This document shows, piece by piece, positions 24,220 to 35,480 of a DNA stretch of 64,000 nt. A program made the position numbers and the translations under genes. The notes beneath the pieces were generated by a model that was not told where the DNA came from, searched no databases, and was given only the letters and a program-made list of their open reading frames with translations. Position 1 is the first letter of the stretch. Every line of letters begins with the position of its first letter. This DNA comes from Chamaelirium japonicum (Eukaryota; Streptophyta; Magnoliopsida; Liliales; Melanthiaceae): NCBI GenBank assembly GCA_947650365.1, contig CANTAL010000002.1, positions 503,501-567,500 on the forward strand, written 5' to 3'.

Positions 24220-24387
24220 TGTTGTGAGATCGTTCGATCAGATGGCTATCCACAGTCGGACCTCTCCCATGGATTAGGGTTTCTCGTAGATTGCTTAAGC
24301 CCTAAACAAGCTTACTCTATAAATAATATACAACACCTTTAGGGTGGAGCATGCTTGACAGCCCTATTTCTCTCCCATCTTATAATA
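24220..24387 (+). repeat. Complete 168-bp LTR of the TRIM-like family
   Basis: It begins TGTTGTGAGATCG and ends TCTTATAATA, a mutated form of TCATAACA. The inverse telo-box TTAGGGTTT is at 24274-24282 and TATAAATA at 24318-24325, 36 bp apart. The primer site CATTATCAGCACGA follows at 24388-24401. It has the same length as the complete copies at 23507, 32391 and 47024. Confidence 0.85.
24318..24325 (+). promoter_or_regulatory. TATA box of the TRIM-like LTR, with upstream telo-box
   Basis: TATAAATA lies 62 bp before the end of the LTR. The plant telo-box (AAACCCTAA, inverse here) lies at 24274-24282. The pair is conserved in position in most LTR copies in the window, for example inverse TATAAATA at 47096-47103. 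This is the expected layout of a pol II promoter in U3, but transcription is not shown. Confidence 0.6.
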
Positions 24388-27300
24388 CATTATCAGCACG
24401 AACATATCGAGCCCAGCCGACCAGTCGCAAAAAAATAGAGAGAGAAACGAAGATAGAAAAGAGAGAAGAAGAGAGAAGATAACGGAGAGATAAACGAAGA
24501 TAGAAGAGAGAAGAAGTCTCGCTCCAGTCTATTAGCCATGGGTATAAGTGTGAAAGAAGAAGAAATCTAAATTCGAAAACTCTACTTCTATCTTCATTTC
24601 TCTCTCCGTTTTCTTATGATTGGTCGGCTAGGCTCGATATGTTCGTGCTGATAACATGTTAAGAGATGGGAGAAAGAAAGAAGATAATGGAGAGATAAAC
24701 AAAGAGATAAGAGAGAAGAGAAAAAAAGTCCTGCTCTCTCTAGTTTAAAATAATTTTTTATCTTTTTTCTATCAATACTTATTTATTTTATTTTGTACTA
24801 TAAGAAAAAGAGAGAAATAAAGAAAATAGGGAGAGAAACGGGGAGAGAAACAAAAAATAACGTGTTATAAGATTGGAGAAAGAAAGAGCCGTCAAATATG
24901 CCCTACCCTAAAGGGGTCGTATATTATTTATAGGGTAAGTAGTGTGAGATGGGATAAAGAGAGAGTCATCAAATGTGCCCTACCCTAAAGGGGTCGAATA
25001 TTATTTATAGGGTAAGCTTACTTAGGGCCAAAGAATTCTATGGGAAACCCTAATCCATGAGAAAAGAGAGAAGAGAACAGAGAAATTTAATTATATTATT
25101 AAGAAGTAAAGTTTTGGAATTTAGATTCCTTCTTAATTAAACTAGATATATTATCAGCACGCACATATCGAGCCCAGCCGACCAGTTGCAAGAAAACAGA
25201 GAGAGAAACAAAGACAGAAGTGGAGTTTTGGAATTTGGATTCTATCTTACTTTACACCTATACCCGTGGCCAATGGACTGGAGCATGACTTCTTCTCTCT
25301 TCATTTATCTCTCTGTTCTCTTCTCTGTTATTTTTTTTCTCCTGTCTTCATTTTTCTCTCCATTTTCTTGCGACTGGTCGGCTGGGCTTGACATGTTTGT
25401 GCTGATAACCTAATGTGATTTGGGAAAAAGAGATAGAGTCATCGAATATGCCCTACCCTAAAGGGGTCATGTATTATTTATAGGGTACACTTATTTGAAG
25501 CCTAAGCAATCTATGGAAAATCCTAATCAATAGGAGAAGAGAGAAGAGAACGGAGATATTTAATTATATTTTTGAGAAGTGGAGTTTTGGAATTCAGATT
25601 CCTTCTTACTTCAAACCAATACCCATGGCCAATGTACTGGAGCAGAACTTCTTCTCTCTTCGTTTATCTCTCTGTTCTCTTCTCTTTTCTTCTCTATCTT
25701 CTATCTTTGTTTCTCTCTCTGTTTTCTTGTGACTATTCCGCTGGGCTCGATATGCTCATGTAAATAACGTATTGTGAGATGGGAGTAAGAGAGAGCCGTC
25801 AAACGTGCCCCACCATAAAGGGGTCATATAAATATTAAGAAGTGGTGTTTTGGAATTTAGATTCATTCTTACTTCAAATTTATACCCGCGGCCAATGGTC
25901 TGGAGCAGGACTTCTTCTCTTTTCTATCTTCGTTTATCTCTCCATTATTTTCTTTCTTCTTCTATCTCTTCTGTCTTTATTTCTCTCTCCATTTTCTTGT
26001 GACTGGTCCGTTGGGCTCGATATGTTCGTGCTGATAACGTATTATGAGATGGGATAAAGAGAGAGTCGTCAAACTTTCCCTACCCAAAAGGGGTCGAATA
26101 TTATTTATAGGGTAAGCTTACTTAGGGCCTAAGCAATCTATAAGAAACCCTAATCCATGGGAGAAGAAAGAAGAGAAAGGAGAGATTTAATTATATTATT
26201 GAGAAGTAGAGTTTTGGAATTTAGATTTCTTCTTACTTCATACCTATACCCGTGGCGAATGGACTGAAGCAGGACTTCTTCTCTCTTCTCTCTTCATTTA
26301 TCTCTTCGTTCTCTTCTCCCTTGTCATAACATATTATCAGCACGAACATATCGAGCCCAACTGACCAATCATAAGAAAACAGAGAGAGAAACAAAGACAG
26401 AAGTGAGAGAAGAATATATAAGAGAACAGAAAGATAAACAAAAAGAGAAGAGAGAAGAAGTCCTGCTCCAGTCCATTAGCCATGGGTATAGGTGTGAAGT
26501 AAGAATGAATCTAAATTCCAAAACTCCATAGAAGAGAGAGAAAAAGAAAGAAGAGAACGGAGAGATAAATAAAGTTAGAAGAGAAAAGAAGTCCTACTCA
26601 AGTCTATTGGCCATGGGTATAGGTGTGAAGTAAGAAGGATTCTAAATTTCAAAACTCTATTTCAATCTTCGTTTCTCTCTCTATTTTCTTGTGACTGGTC
26701 GGTTAGGCTCGATATTTTCATGCTGATAACGTGTTATGAGATGGGAGAAAGAGAGAGCAGTCAAACGTGCCCCTCCCTAAAGGGGTCGTATATTATTTAT
26801 AGGGTAAGCTTAATTAGGGCCACCGTTGAATCTCTCCCATGGATTAAGATTTCCTATAGATTGCTTAGGCCCTAAGTAATCTTACCTTATAAATAATATA
26901 TGACCCTTTTAGGGTGGGGCACGTTTGACGGCTCTCACTTTCTACCATCTCATAACAAGTTATCAGTACGAACATGTCGAGCCCAGCCGACCAGTCACAA
27001 GAAAACGGAGAGAGAAACGAAGATAGAAGTGGAGTTTAGGAATTTTATTCCTTCTTATGTCATACCTATACCCGTGGCCAATAGACTAGAGTAGGACTTC
27101 TTCTCTATTCATTTATCTCTCTATTCTCTTCTCTCTTCTTATCTCTCTTATGTGGAGTTTTGGAATTTAGATTCATTCTTACTTTACAGCTATACGCGTG
27201 GCCAATGGACTGGAGCAGGACTTCTTCTATCTTTTTTCTTCATTTATCTCTCTGTTATCTTCTCTCTCTTCTATCTTCTTTTCTCTCTCTGTTTTCTTGT

Positions 27301-30300
27301 GACTGGTCGGTTAGGTTCGACATGTTCATGTTGATAATGTGTTGTGAGAAGAGAGAAGAGAATGGAGAGACAAATGAAGAGAGAAGTCCTGTTCCAGTCC
27401 ATTCACCACAGGTATAGGTGTAAATTAAGAAAGATTCTAAATTCCAAAACTCTACTTCTCAATAATATAATTAAATCTCTTTGTTCTTTTTTCTCTTCGA
27501 CTATGGATTAGGGTTTTCCATAGATTGCTTAGGCCCTAAGTAAACTTTTCCTATAAATATATACGACCCCTTTAGGGTGGGGCACGTTTGACGGCTCTCT
27601 CTTTCTCCCATATCACAGCATGTTATCAGTACGAATATGTCGAGGCTAGCCGACCAGTGGCAAGAAAATAGTACGAGAAATGAAGACAAAAGTAGAGTTT
27701 TGGTATTCATATTCCTTCTTACTTCACACTTATACCCGTGGCCAATGTACTGGAGCAGGACATCTTCTCTCTTCTCTCTTCATTTATCTCTCTGTTCGCT
27801 TCTCGCTTCTTATCTCTCTTCTGTCTTTGTTAAACTCCACTTCTTCTCTATATAAACGGATAGAGAAACGATGAACAAAGAGAAAGAAAAAGAGAAGAAA
27901 ATAGAGAGATAAACGAAGAGAGAAGAAGTCCTGCTCCAGTCCATTGGCCACGGGTATAGGTGTGAAGTTCTCTATTTTCTCTTTATTTATCTCTCTATTC
28001 TCTTCTTGCTTCTTATCTCTCCTCTGTCTTCGTTAAACTCCTCTTCTTCTCTCAATAAACGGATAAAGAAATGTAGACAAAAGTAAGAAAAGAAGAGAAA
28101 AGAGAATGGACAGATAAACAAAGAGAGAATAGTACGTGAAAAAGTCCTGCTCTAGCCTATTGGCCACAGGTATAGGTGTGAAGTAAGAAGGAATTTAAAT
28201 TCCAAAACTCCTCTTCTGTCTTCGTTTCTCTTTCTGTTTTTTGCAACTGGTTAGCTTGGCTCGATATGTTCGTGCTAATAAAGTGTTATGAAATGGGAGA
28301 AAGGAAGAGCCGTCAAACGTGCCCCACCCTAAAGGGGTCATATATTATTTATAGGGTAAGCTTACTTAGGTCCTAAGCAATCTATGGGAAACCCTAATCC
28401 ATGGGAGAAAAGAGAAGAGAATAGAGAGATTTAATTACATTATTTAGAAGTGAAGTTTTGGAATTTAGATTCCTTCTTACTTCACACCTATACTCGTGGC
28501 GAATGGACTGAAGCAATATTTCTTCTCTCTTCTTTCATCGTTCATCTCTCCCTTCTCTTCTCTATTTTTTTTTTCTCACAACTCATTATCAGCATGAACA
28601 TATCGAGCCCAGTCGACCAGTCATAAGAAACCGGAGAGAGAAATGAAGACAGAAGAGAGGGAAGAAAAGAGAAGAGAATAGAAAGAAAAATAATTTAAAT
28701 AATATATTTAAATAATTTAGTTAAATTCTAAATAGTGGTTGGCTGGGCTTGATATGTTCATGCTAATAACGTATTGCGAGTAAAGAGAAAAAGAGAGAAG
28801 AGAATGGAGAGATAAATGAAGAAAGAAGAGAGAAGAAGTTCTGCTCCAGTCCATTATCCTCGGGTATAGGTGTTAAGTAAAAAGAAATCTAAAACTCTAC
28901 TTCTCAATAATATAATTAAATCTCTCCGTTCTCTTCTCTCTTCTCCCATGGATTAGTTTTCTCATAGATTACTTAGATCCTAAGTAACCCTATAAATAAT
29001 ATACGACCCCTTTAGGGTGGGGCACATTTGACGGCTCTCTCATTCTCCCATTTCATAATACGTTATCAGCACGAACATGTCGAGCCTAGTCGATGAGTTG
29101 TAAGAAAAATAGAGGGACAAACAAAGACAAAAGAAGAGAGAAGAGAATGGAGAGATAAACGATGATAGAAGAGAGAACGTCACACCTATACCCATAGCGA
29201 ATGGACTGGAGCAGGACCTCTTCTCTCTTCATTTATTGAGAAAAGAAGTGCAGTTTAACGAAGATAGAAAAAAGAGAAGAAGAAAGAAGAAAATAGAGAG
29301 ATAAATAAAGATAGAAGAGAGAAGAAGTCCTGCTCCAGTCAATTGGCCATGGGTATAGGTATAAAGTAAGAAGGAATCTAAATTATAAAACTCTACTTCT
29401 GTCTTTGTTTTTCTATCCATTTCTTATGATGGGTCGGCTGAGCTTGACATGTTCGTGTTGATAACGTGTTGTGAGATGGGAGAATGAAAAAGACGTCAAA
29501 CGTCACCCACCCTAAAGGGGTTGTATATTATTTATAAGGTAAGCTTACTTAGGGCCTAAGCAATCCATGGGAAAACATAATCCATAGGAAAAGATAGAAG
29601 AGAACGGAGAGATTTAATTATATTATTAAGAAGTGGAGTTTTCTCAATAATATCATCTCAACGTTATTACGATTATCATAGTAAATTCTATTCTCTCTTT
29701 GTTTTAATCAAACGATTAATTTAATTAAAAAAATTATAGTAACATTACTATGATAATCATAATAACATTGAGAAGATACTATTAAGAAGTGGTACTTTGA
29801 AATTTAGATTCCTTCTTACTTCATACTTATACCCATGGCGTATGGACTGGAGTATGACTTCTTCTCTCTTCTCTTTTTGTTTATCTCTCCGTTCTCCTCT
29901 TATCTTCTCTCTCTTCTATCTTTGTTTCTCTCTCCGTTTTCTTGTAACTGGTCAGCTGGGCTCGACATGTTCGTGCTGATAACGTGTTGTGAGATGAGAG
30001 AAAGAGAGAGTCATCAAACGTGCCCCACCCTAAAGCGGTCGTATATTATTTATAGGGTAAGCTTACTTAGTGCCTAAGCAATCTATAGAAAACCCTAATC
30101 TATGGGAGATGAAAAAAGAGAACGGAGAGATTTAAATATATTATTGAGAAGTGGAGTTTTGGAATTTAGATTCCTTCTTACTTTATACCTATACCCATAG
30201 CCAATGGACTAGAACATGACTTCTTCTCTCTACTATCTTCGTTTATCTCTCTATTCTCTTCTTTCTTCTTCTCTCTTTTGTCTTTGTTTCTCTCTCCGTT

Positions 30301-31920
30301 TTCTTGCGACTGGTCGCTGGGCTTGACATGTTCGTGCTGATAACGTGTTATGAGATGGGAGAAAAAGAGAGCCATTAAACATGCCCCACCCTAAAGGGGT
30401 CGTATATTATTTATAGGGTAAGCTTACTTAGGGCCTAAGTATTCTATGAGAAACCCTAATCTATAGGAGATATCCGACAGTGTATCTCTTAATATTTGAA
30501 CTTAGGGCCTAAGCAATTCGGGTGTGCCACTTCTTACTATCGAGCCCAATCGACCAATCGTATCTCTCTTTTCTGTCTTTGTTTATCTCTTCGTTCTCTT
30601 CTCTCTTTTTCTGTCACTTCTATGAAGTTTTGGAATTTAGATTCCTTCTTACTTCACACCTATACCCATGGCTAATGGATTGGAGAAGGACTTCTTTTCT
30701 CTTCCCTTTTCGGAGAGATTTGAGAGAAGAAGAAAGAAAAGAACAGAGAGATAAATAAAGAGAGAAGAGAGAAGAGAGAAGAAGTCCTGTGCCAGTCCAT
30801 TGACCATGGGTATAGGTGTGAAGTAAGAAGGAATCTAAATTCCAAAACTTCTCTTCTATCTTCGTCTCTCTCCATTTTCTTGCGACTGGTAGGCTGGGCT
30901 TGATATGTTCGTGCTGATAATATGTTGTGAGATAGGAGAAAGAGAGAGCCGTCAAAAGTGCCCCACCCTAAAGGGGTCAAATATTATTTATAGGGTAAAT
31001 GTTATTAGATAAGAGAAATAGAGAGCCATAAACGTGCCCCACCCTATAGGGGTAGTATATTATTTATAGGGTAAGCTTACTTAGGGCCTAAGCAATCTAT
31101 AAGAAACCCTAATCCATGGGAGAAGAGAGAATAGAACAGAGATTTAATTATATTATACGACCTCTTTAGGGTGGAGCAGGTTTGACGGCTCTCTCTTTCT
31201 CCCATCTCACAATATATTAATTAGTAAACTTAATTATTAAATTATTTAAATTTTTTAGTAATTAAATAAATAATTAATTTAATTAAATAAATTATAGTAA
31301 TATTACTATGATAATCATAATATTGTTGAGATGATACTATTGAGAAGTGGAGTTTTGGAATTTAGTTTCCATTTTACTACACACCTATACCCATGGTGAT
31401 AATTAATTATATATATTTAAATATTTATAAGGTAAGCTTACTAATTAAGAGAATTAATTTAATAATTATTTAAATAAATGATTAATACGACCCCTTTAGG
31501 GTGGGGCATGTTCGATCGGATGGCTATCCACCGTCGGATCTGTCCCATGGATTAAGGTTTACCATAGATTGCTTAGGCCCTAAGCAAGCTTACCCTATAA
31601 ATAAAATACGTTATCAATACGAACATGTCAAGCCCATCCGACCAGTCATAAGAAAACAGAGAGAGAAAGGAAGACAGGAGAGAGAAAAAAAGAGAAGAGA
31701 ATATAGAGATAAATGAAGAGAGAAGATAGAAGAAGTCATACTCCAACCTATTGGCCAAGGGTATAGGTATAAAGTAAGAAGAAATCTAATTAGGGTGGGG
31801 CATGTTTGATGGCTTTCCCTTTCTTCCATCTCACAACACATTATACCACAAACATATCGAGCCCAACCGACCAGTCACAAGAAAACGGAGAGAGAAACGA
31901 ATACAGAAGAGAGAGAAGAA
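24388..31920. repeat. TRIM-like array, 7.5 kb of mixed-orientation units
   Basis: Consecutive polypurine or polypyrimidine units of roughly 200 bp are linked by LTR fragments. Two kinds of join dominate. One runs AATAATATAATTAAATC through TCTTCTC into CCATGGATTAGGG (for example about 27455-27510, 28905-28950 and, reversed, 26155-26215). The other runs AATATT straight into TACGACCCC or its inverse. An AT-rich insert with TATGATAATCATAATA sits at about 31205-31330, and small AT inserts at 28685-28735 and 29640-29770. 31500-31600 is a partial LTR joined at GTTCGATCGG. No gene is supported. Confidence 0.65.
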
Positions 31921-32390
31921 GATATAGTTAAAAAAATAATAATTTTAAAAAATTTATTATGTAATTAATTAATTAAATTTTTCTTATTAAATTATAAAAT
32001 ATTATTTAAAATAAATAAAAAATTAATTATTTAATAAAGTAATAAAATAAAATAATAATTCAATAACTATTTACTTATTATTTAAATAATAAGTTAATTT
32101 TTTGAATATATAAATAATAAAATATTTTTTTAAATAACTTAATTTTTTTTAAATAATCAAATTAATATTTATTTATTTTAATATTTAAATATTAAATAAA
32201 TTATATAAATAATTTAAATATTTAGGTATATAAATAATTAAATATTTATTTAATTATTTAACTATTTATTTTATTAAATTAAATAAATTAATTAAATAAT
32301 AGGAAGTAAAGAAAGAAGATAAGGCACACCCGAATTTTTTGCTTTAAAAATAATTTATATTTTGCTTTAAAAAATTTAAAATATTACAAC
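31921..32390. repeat. AT-rich core block, 3' part
   Basis: It aligns with about 34890-35337 and 60890-61330, including TAACTATTTACTTATTATTTAA and the terminal GGAAGTAAAGAAAGAAGAT and GAATTTTTTGCTTTAAAAAT segment. It ends ATATTACAAC directly at the LTR. Confidence 0.7.
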
Positions 32391-32558
32391 TGTTATAAGA
32401 TCGTTCGATCGAATAGCTGTCCACCGTCGGATCTCTCCTATGGATTAGGGTTTCCTATAGATTGCTTAGGCCCTAAGTAAGTGTACCCTATTAATAATAT
32501 ACGACTCCTTTAGGGTGGAGCACGTTTGATGGCTCTCTCTTTCTTCCATCTCACAACA
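32391..32558 (+). repeat. Complete 168-bp LTR of the TRIM-like family
   Basis: It begins TGTTATAAGATCG and ends TCTCACAACA, with inverse telo-box TTAGGGTTT. The TATA box is mutated to TATTAATA. The exact primer site CGTTATCAGCACGA follows without spacer at 32559-32572, then the leader ATATGTCGAGTCCAGCC. Confidence 0.9.
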
Positions 32559-32572
32559 CGTTATCAGCACGA
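32559..32572 (+). other. Primer-binding-site motif of the TRIM-like family
   Basis: CGTTATCAGCACGA directly abuts the LTR end AACA. The same 14 bases follow the 5' LTR of the Copia element (inverse at 60531-60544). Dozens of exact or near-exact copies occur across the array. Its complement matches my recollection of the anticodon arm of plant tRNA-Ile(AAU) with A34 read as inosine. Confidence 0.65.
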
Positions 32573-34485
32573 ATATGTCGAGTCCAGCCAACCAGTCACA
32601 AAAAAATGGAGAAAGAAACGAAGACAGAAGAGAGAGAAGAAGAAAGAAGAGAACGGAGAGATAAATGAAGAGAGAAGAGAGAAGAACTCCTACTCCAATC
32701 CATTCACCATGGGTATAAGTGTAAAGTAAGAAATAATCTAAATTATAAAACTCCACTTCTCAATATTTATATCGCCCCTTTAGGGTGAGGCACATTTGAC
32801 AACTCTCTTTTTCTCTATCACACAATATATTATCAACACAAACATATCAAGCCCAGCCGACCAGTCATAAGAAAACAAAGAGAGTAAGGAAGATAGGAGA
32901 GAGAAAAAGAGAGAGAAGAGAACAGGGAGATAAACAAAGAGAGAAAATAGAAGAAGTCCTACTCCAACCTATTGGCCATGGGTATAGGTGTAAAGTAAGA
33001 ATAAATCTAATTAGGGTGGGGCATGTTTGATGGCTCTCCCTTTCTCCTATCCTACAACACGTTATCAATACGAATATGTCGAGCCCAATCGACCAATTAT
33101 TAGAAAACAGAAAGAGAAACAAAGACAGAAGAGAGAGAAGAAGAGAGAAGAAAAGAGAGAGATAAACGAATAGAGAAGAGAGTAGAAGTCCTACTCTAAT
33201 CTATTCTCAATAAAATAATTAAATCTCTCCATTCTCTTCTCTCTTCTCCCATGGATTAGGGTTTATCATAGATTGCTTAGGCCCTAAGTAAGCATACCCT
33301 ATAAATAAAATACGACCCCTTTAGGATAGGGCACGTTTGACGGGTCTCTCTTTCTGCTATCTCATAAAACATTATCAGCACGACCATATCCAGCCCAGCC
33401 AACCAATCATAAGAAAACAAAGAGAGAAACGAAGACAGAAGAGAGAGAAGAAAACTGAGAATTAATTATTTAAATAGTCTCTTCTTATACGGGTATAGGT
33501 GTGAAGTAAGAAGAAATCTAAATTCCAAAACTCCACAAAAGAGAGAAAAGAAAAGAGAAGAGAACAAAGAAATAAATAAAGAGAGAAGAGAGATGAAGTC
33601 CTGCTCTAGTCCATTGGTCACGGGTATAGGTATGAAGTAAGAAAGAATCTAAATTCCAAAACTCTATTTTTCAATATTTATACGACCCCTTTAGGGTGGG
33701 GCATGTTTGACGGCTCTCTCTTTCTGCCATCTCACAATACTTTATCAGTACGAATATGTCGAGCCCAGCCGACCAGTTATAAGAAAATGGAGAGAGAAAC
33801 GAAGACAAAAGAGAGAGAAGAAGAGAGAAGAGAACAGAGAGATAAACAATAAGAGAAGAGAGAAGAAGACCTACTCCAGTCTATTGGCCACGAGTATAGG
33901 TGTGAATTAAGAAGGAATCTAAATTCCAAAACTCCACTTCTCAATAATATAATTAAGTCTCTTCGTTCTCTTCTTTCTTCTCCCATGGATTAGGGTTTTC
34001 TATTGATAGCTTAGGCCCTAAGTAAGCTTACCCTATAAATAATATATGACCCCTTTAGATGGGGCACGTTTGACGACTTTCTTTTTATCCCATCTTATAA
34101 TATGTTATCAGCACGAATATGTCGAGCCCAGTCGATCAATCACAAGAAAACGGAAAGAGAAAAAAGACAAAAGAGAGAGAAGAAGAGAGAAGAGAACAGA
34201 GATATAAACGAAGATAGAAGAGAAAAGAAGTCCTTCTCCAATTCATTGCCATCCGATCGAACGATATCATAACAGTTGTATTGTTTTAAAATTTTTCAAA
34301 GAAAAATATAAATTAATTTTATTACAAAATATTCATTGACAATCGATTGAGAGAAGAAAAGAGAAGAGAATAATGAGATAAACGAAAAGAGAAGAGAGAA
34401 AAAGTCCTACTCCAGTGCATTCGCCACAGTTATAAGTGTGAAGTAAGAAGAATCTAAATTCCAAAACTCTACTTCTCAATAGTAT
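32573..34485. repeat. TRIM-like array units
   Basis: Mostly forward units, each with a leader like ATGTCGAGCCCAGCC, a polypurine tract and the GGGTATAGGTGTGAAGTAAG segment, linked by LTR fragments. Bases 34247-34345 are an inverted LTR-end remnant (CATCCGATCGAACGATATC then ATAACAGTTG) inserted inside a unit. Confidence 0.65.
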
Positions 34486-35337
34486 CATCCCAAAGTTATT
34501 ATGATTATCATAGTAATGTTATTATAATTTTTTTAATTAAATTAATTAATTATTTAATTATTAAATAATATAATAATTTATTAATTATATTTTTGGTAAA
34601 TTAATTAATTTATTTAATTACTTAATTATCTAGTTATTTAATAAAATTTAGTATTTTATTCATTTATTATTAGTATATTATTAAATAATAATTTAATTAT
34701 ATAATTAATTATTAATTCTTTTTATTTGTTATTTCAATAATTATTATTTTATTTTAAAATAATTAAATAATTAGTCAAAAATTTAAATATTTAAAAAGTT
34801 ATTTAGTTAAAAATATATTAAACAGATAATTTTCTCAAAGGAATAAATAATTTAATTATTAAATTATTTTATAGTTAAATAAATAATATTTTAAATTAAT
34901 TAATATATAATTAAAAAACTAAAAAATTATTTTATTAAAGTATGAAATATTAAATAAAATAAAAAAATTAATTATTTAGTTATGTAATAAAATAAAATAA
35001 TAATTTAATAACTATTTACTTATTATTTAAATAATTAGTTAATTATTTGAATATATAATTAATAAAATATTTTTTTTAATAACTTAATTATTTTTTAAAT
35101 AATCAAATAAATATTTATTTATTTTAATTTTTAAATAATAAATAAATTATTTAAATAATTTAATTATATAGATAATTAAATATTTATTTAATTATTTAAT
35201 TATTTAACTATTTAATTTATTAAACTAAATAAATTAATTAAATAATAGGAAGTAAAGAAGGAAGATGAGGCCTACTTGAATTTTTTGCTTTAGAAATAAT
35301 TTATATTTTTCTTTAAAAAAATTTAAAATAGTACAAA
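34486..35337 (+). repeat. AT-rich core block, near-complete copy
   Basis: About 850 bp. It starts at the edge after CTCAATAGTATCATC with ATTATGATTATCATAG and ends with the GGAAGTAAAGAAGGAAGATGA segment and TAGTACAAA next to the LTR. It is the clearest intact link between the polypurine part (34345-34485) and a 3' LTR, so 34345-35480 probably approximates one non-autonomous element without its 5' LTR. Confidence 0.65.
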
Positions 35338-35480
35338 TGCTATGAGATTATTCGATCGGATGGCTATCTATTGTCAGATCTCTCCCATGGATTAGGGTTT
35401 ACCATAAACTGCTTAGGCCCTAAGTAAGCTTAACCTATAAATAATATACGACCCCTTTAGCGTGGGGCACGTTTGACGTC
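35338..35480 (+). repeat. LTR of the TRIM-like family, 3'-truncated
   Basis: It begins TGCTATGAGATTATTCG and has inverse telo-box TTAGGGTTT and TATAAATA. It breaks off at GTTTGACGTC into ACTCCACTTCTC of the next unit, losing the last 25 bp and the primer site. Confidence 0.75.
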
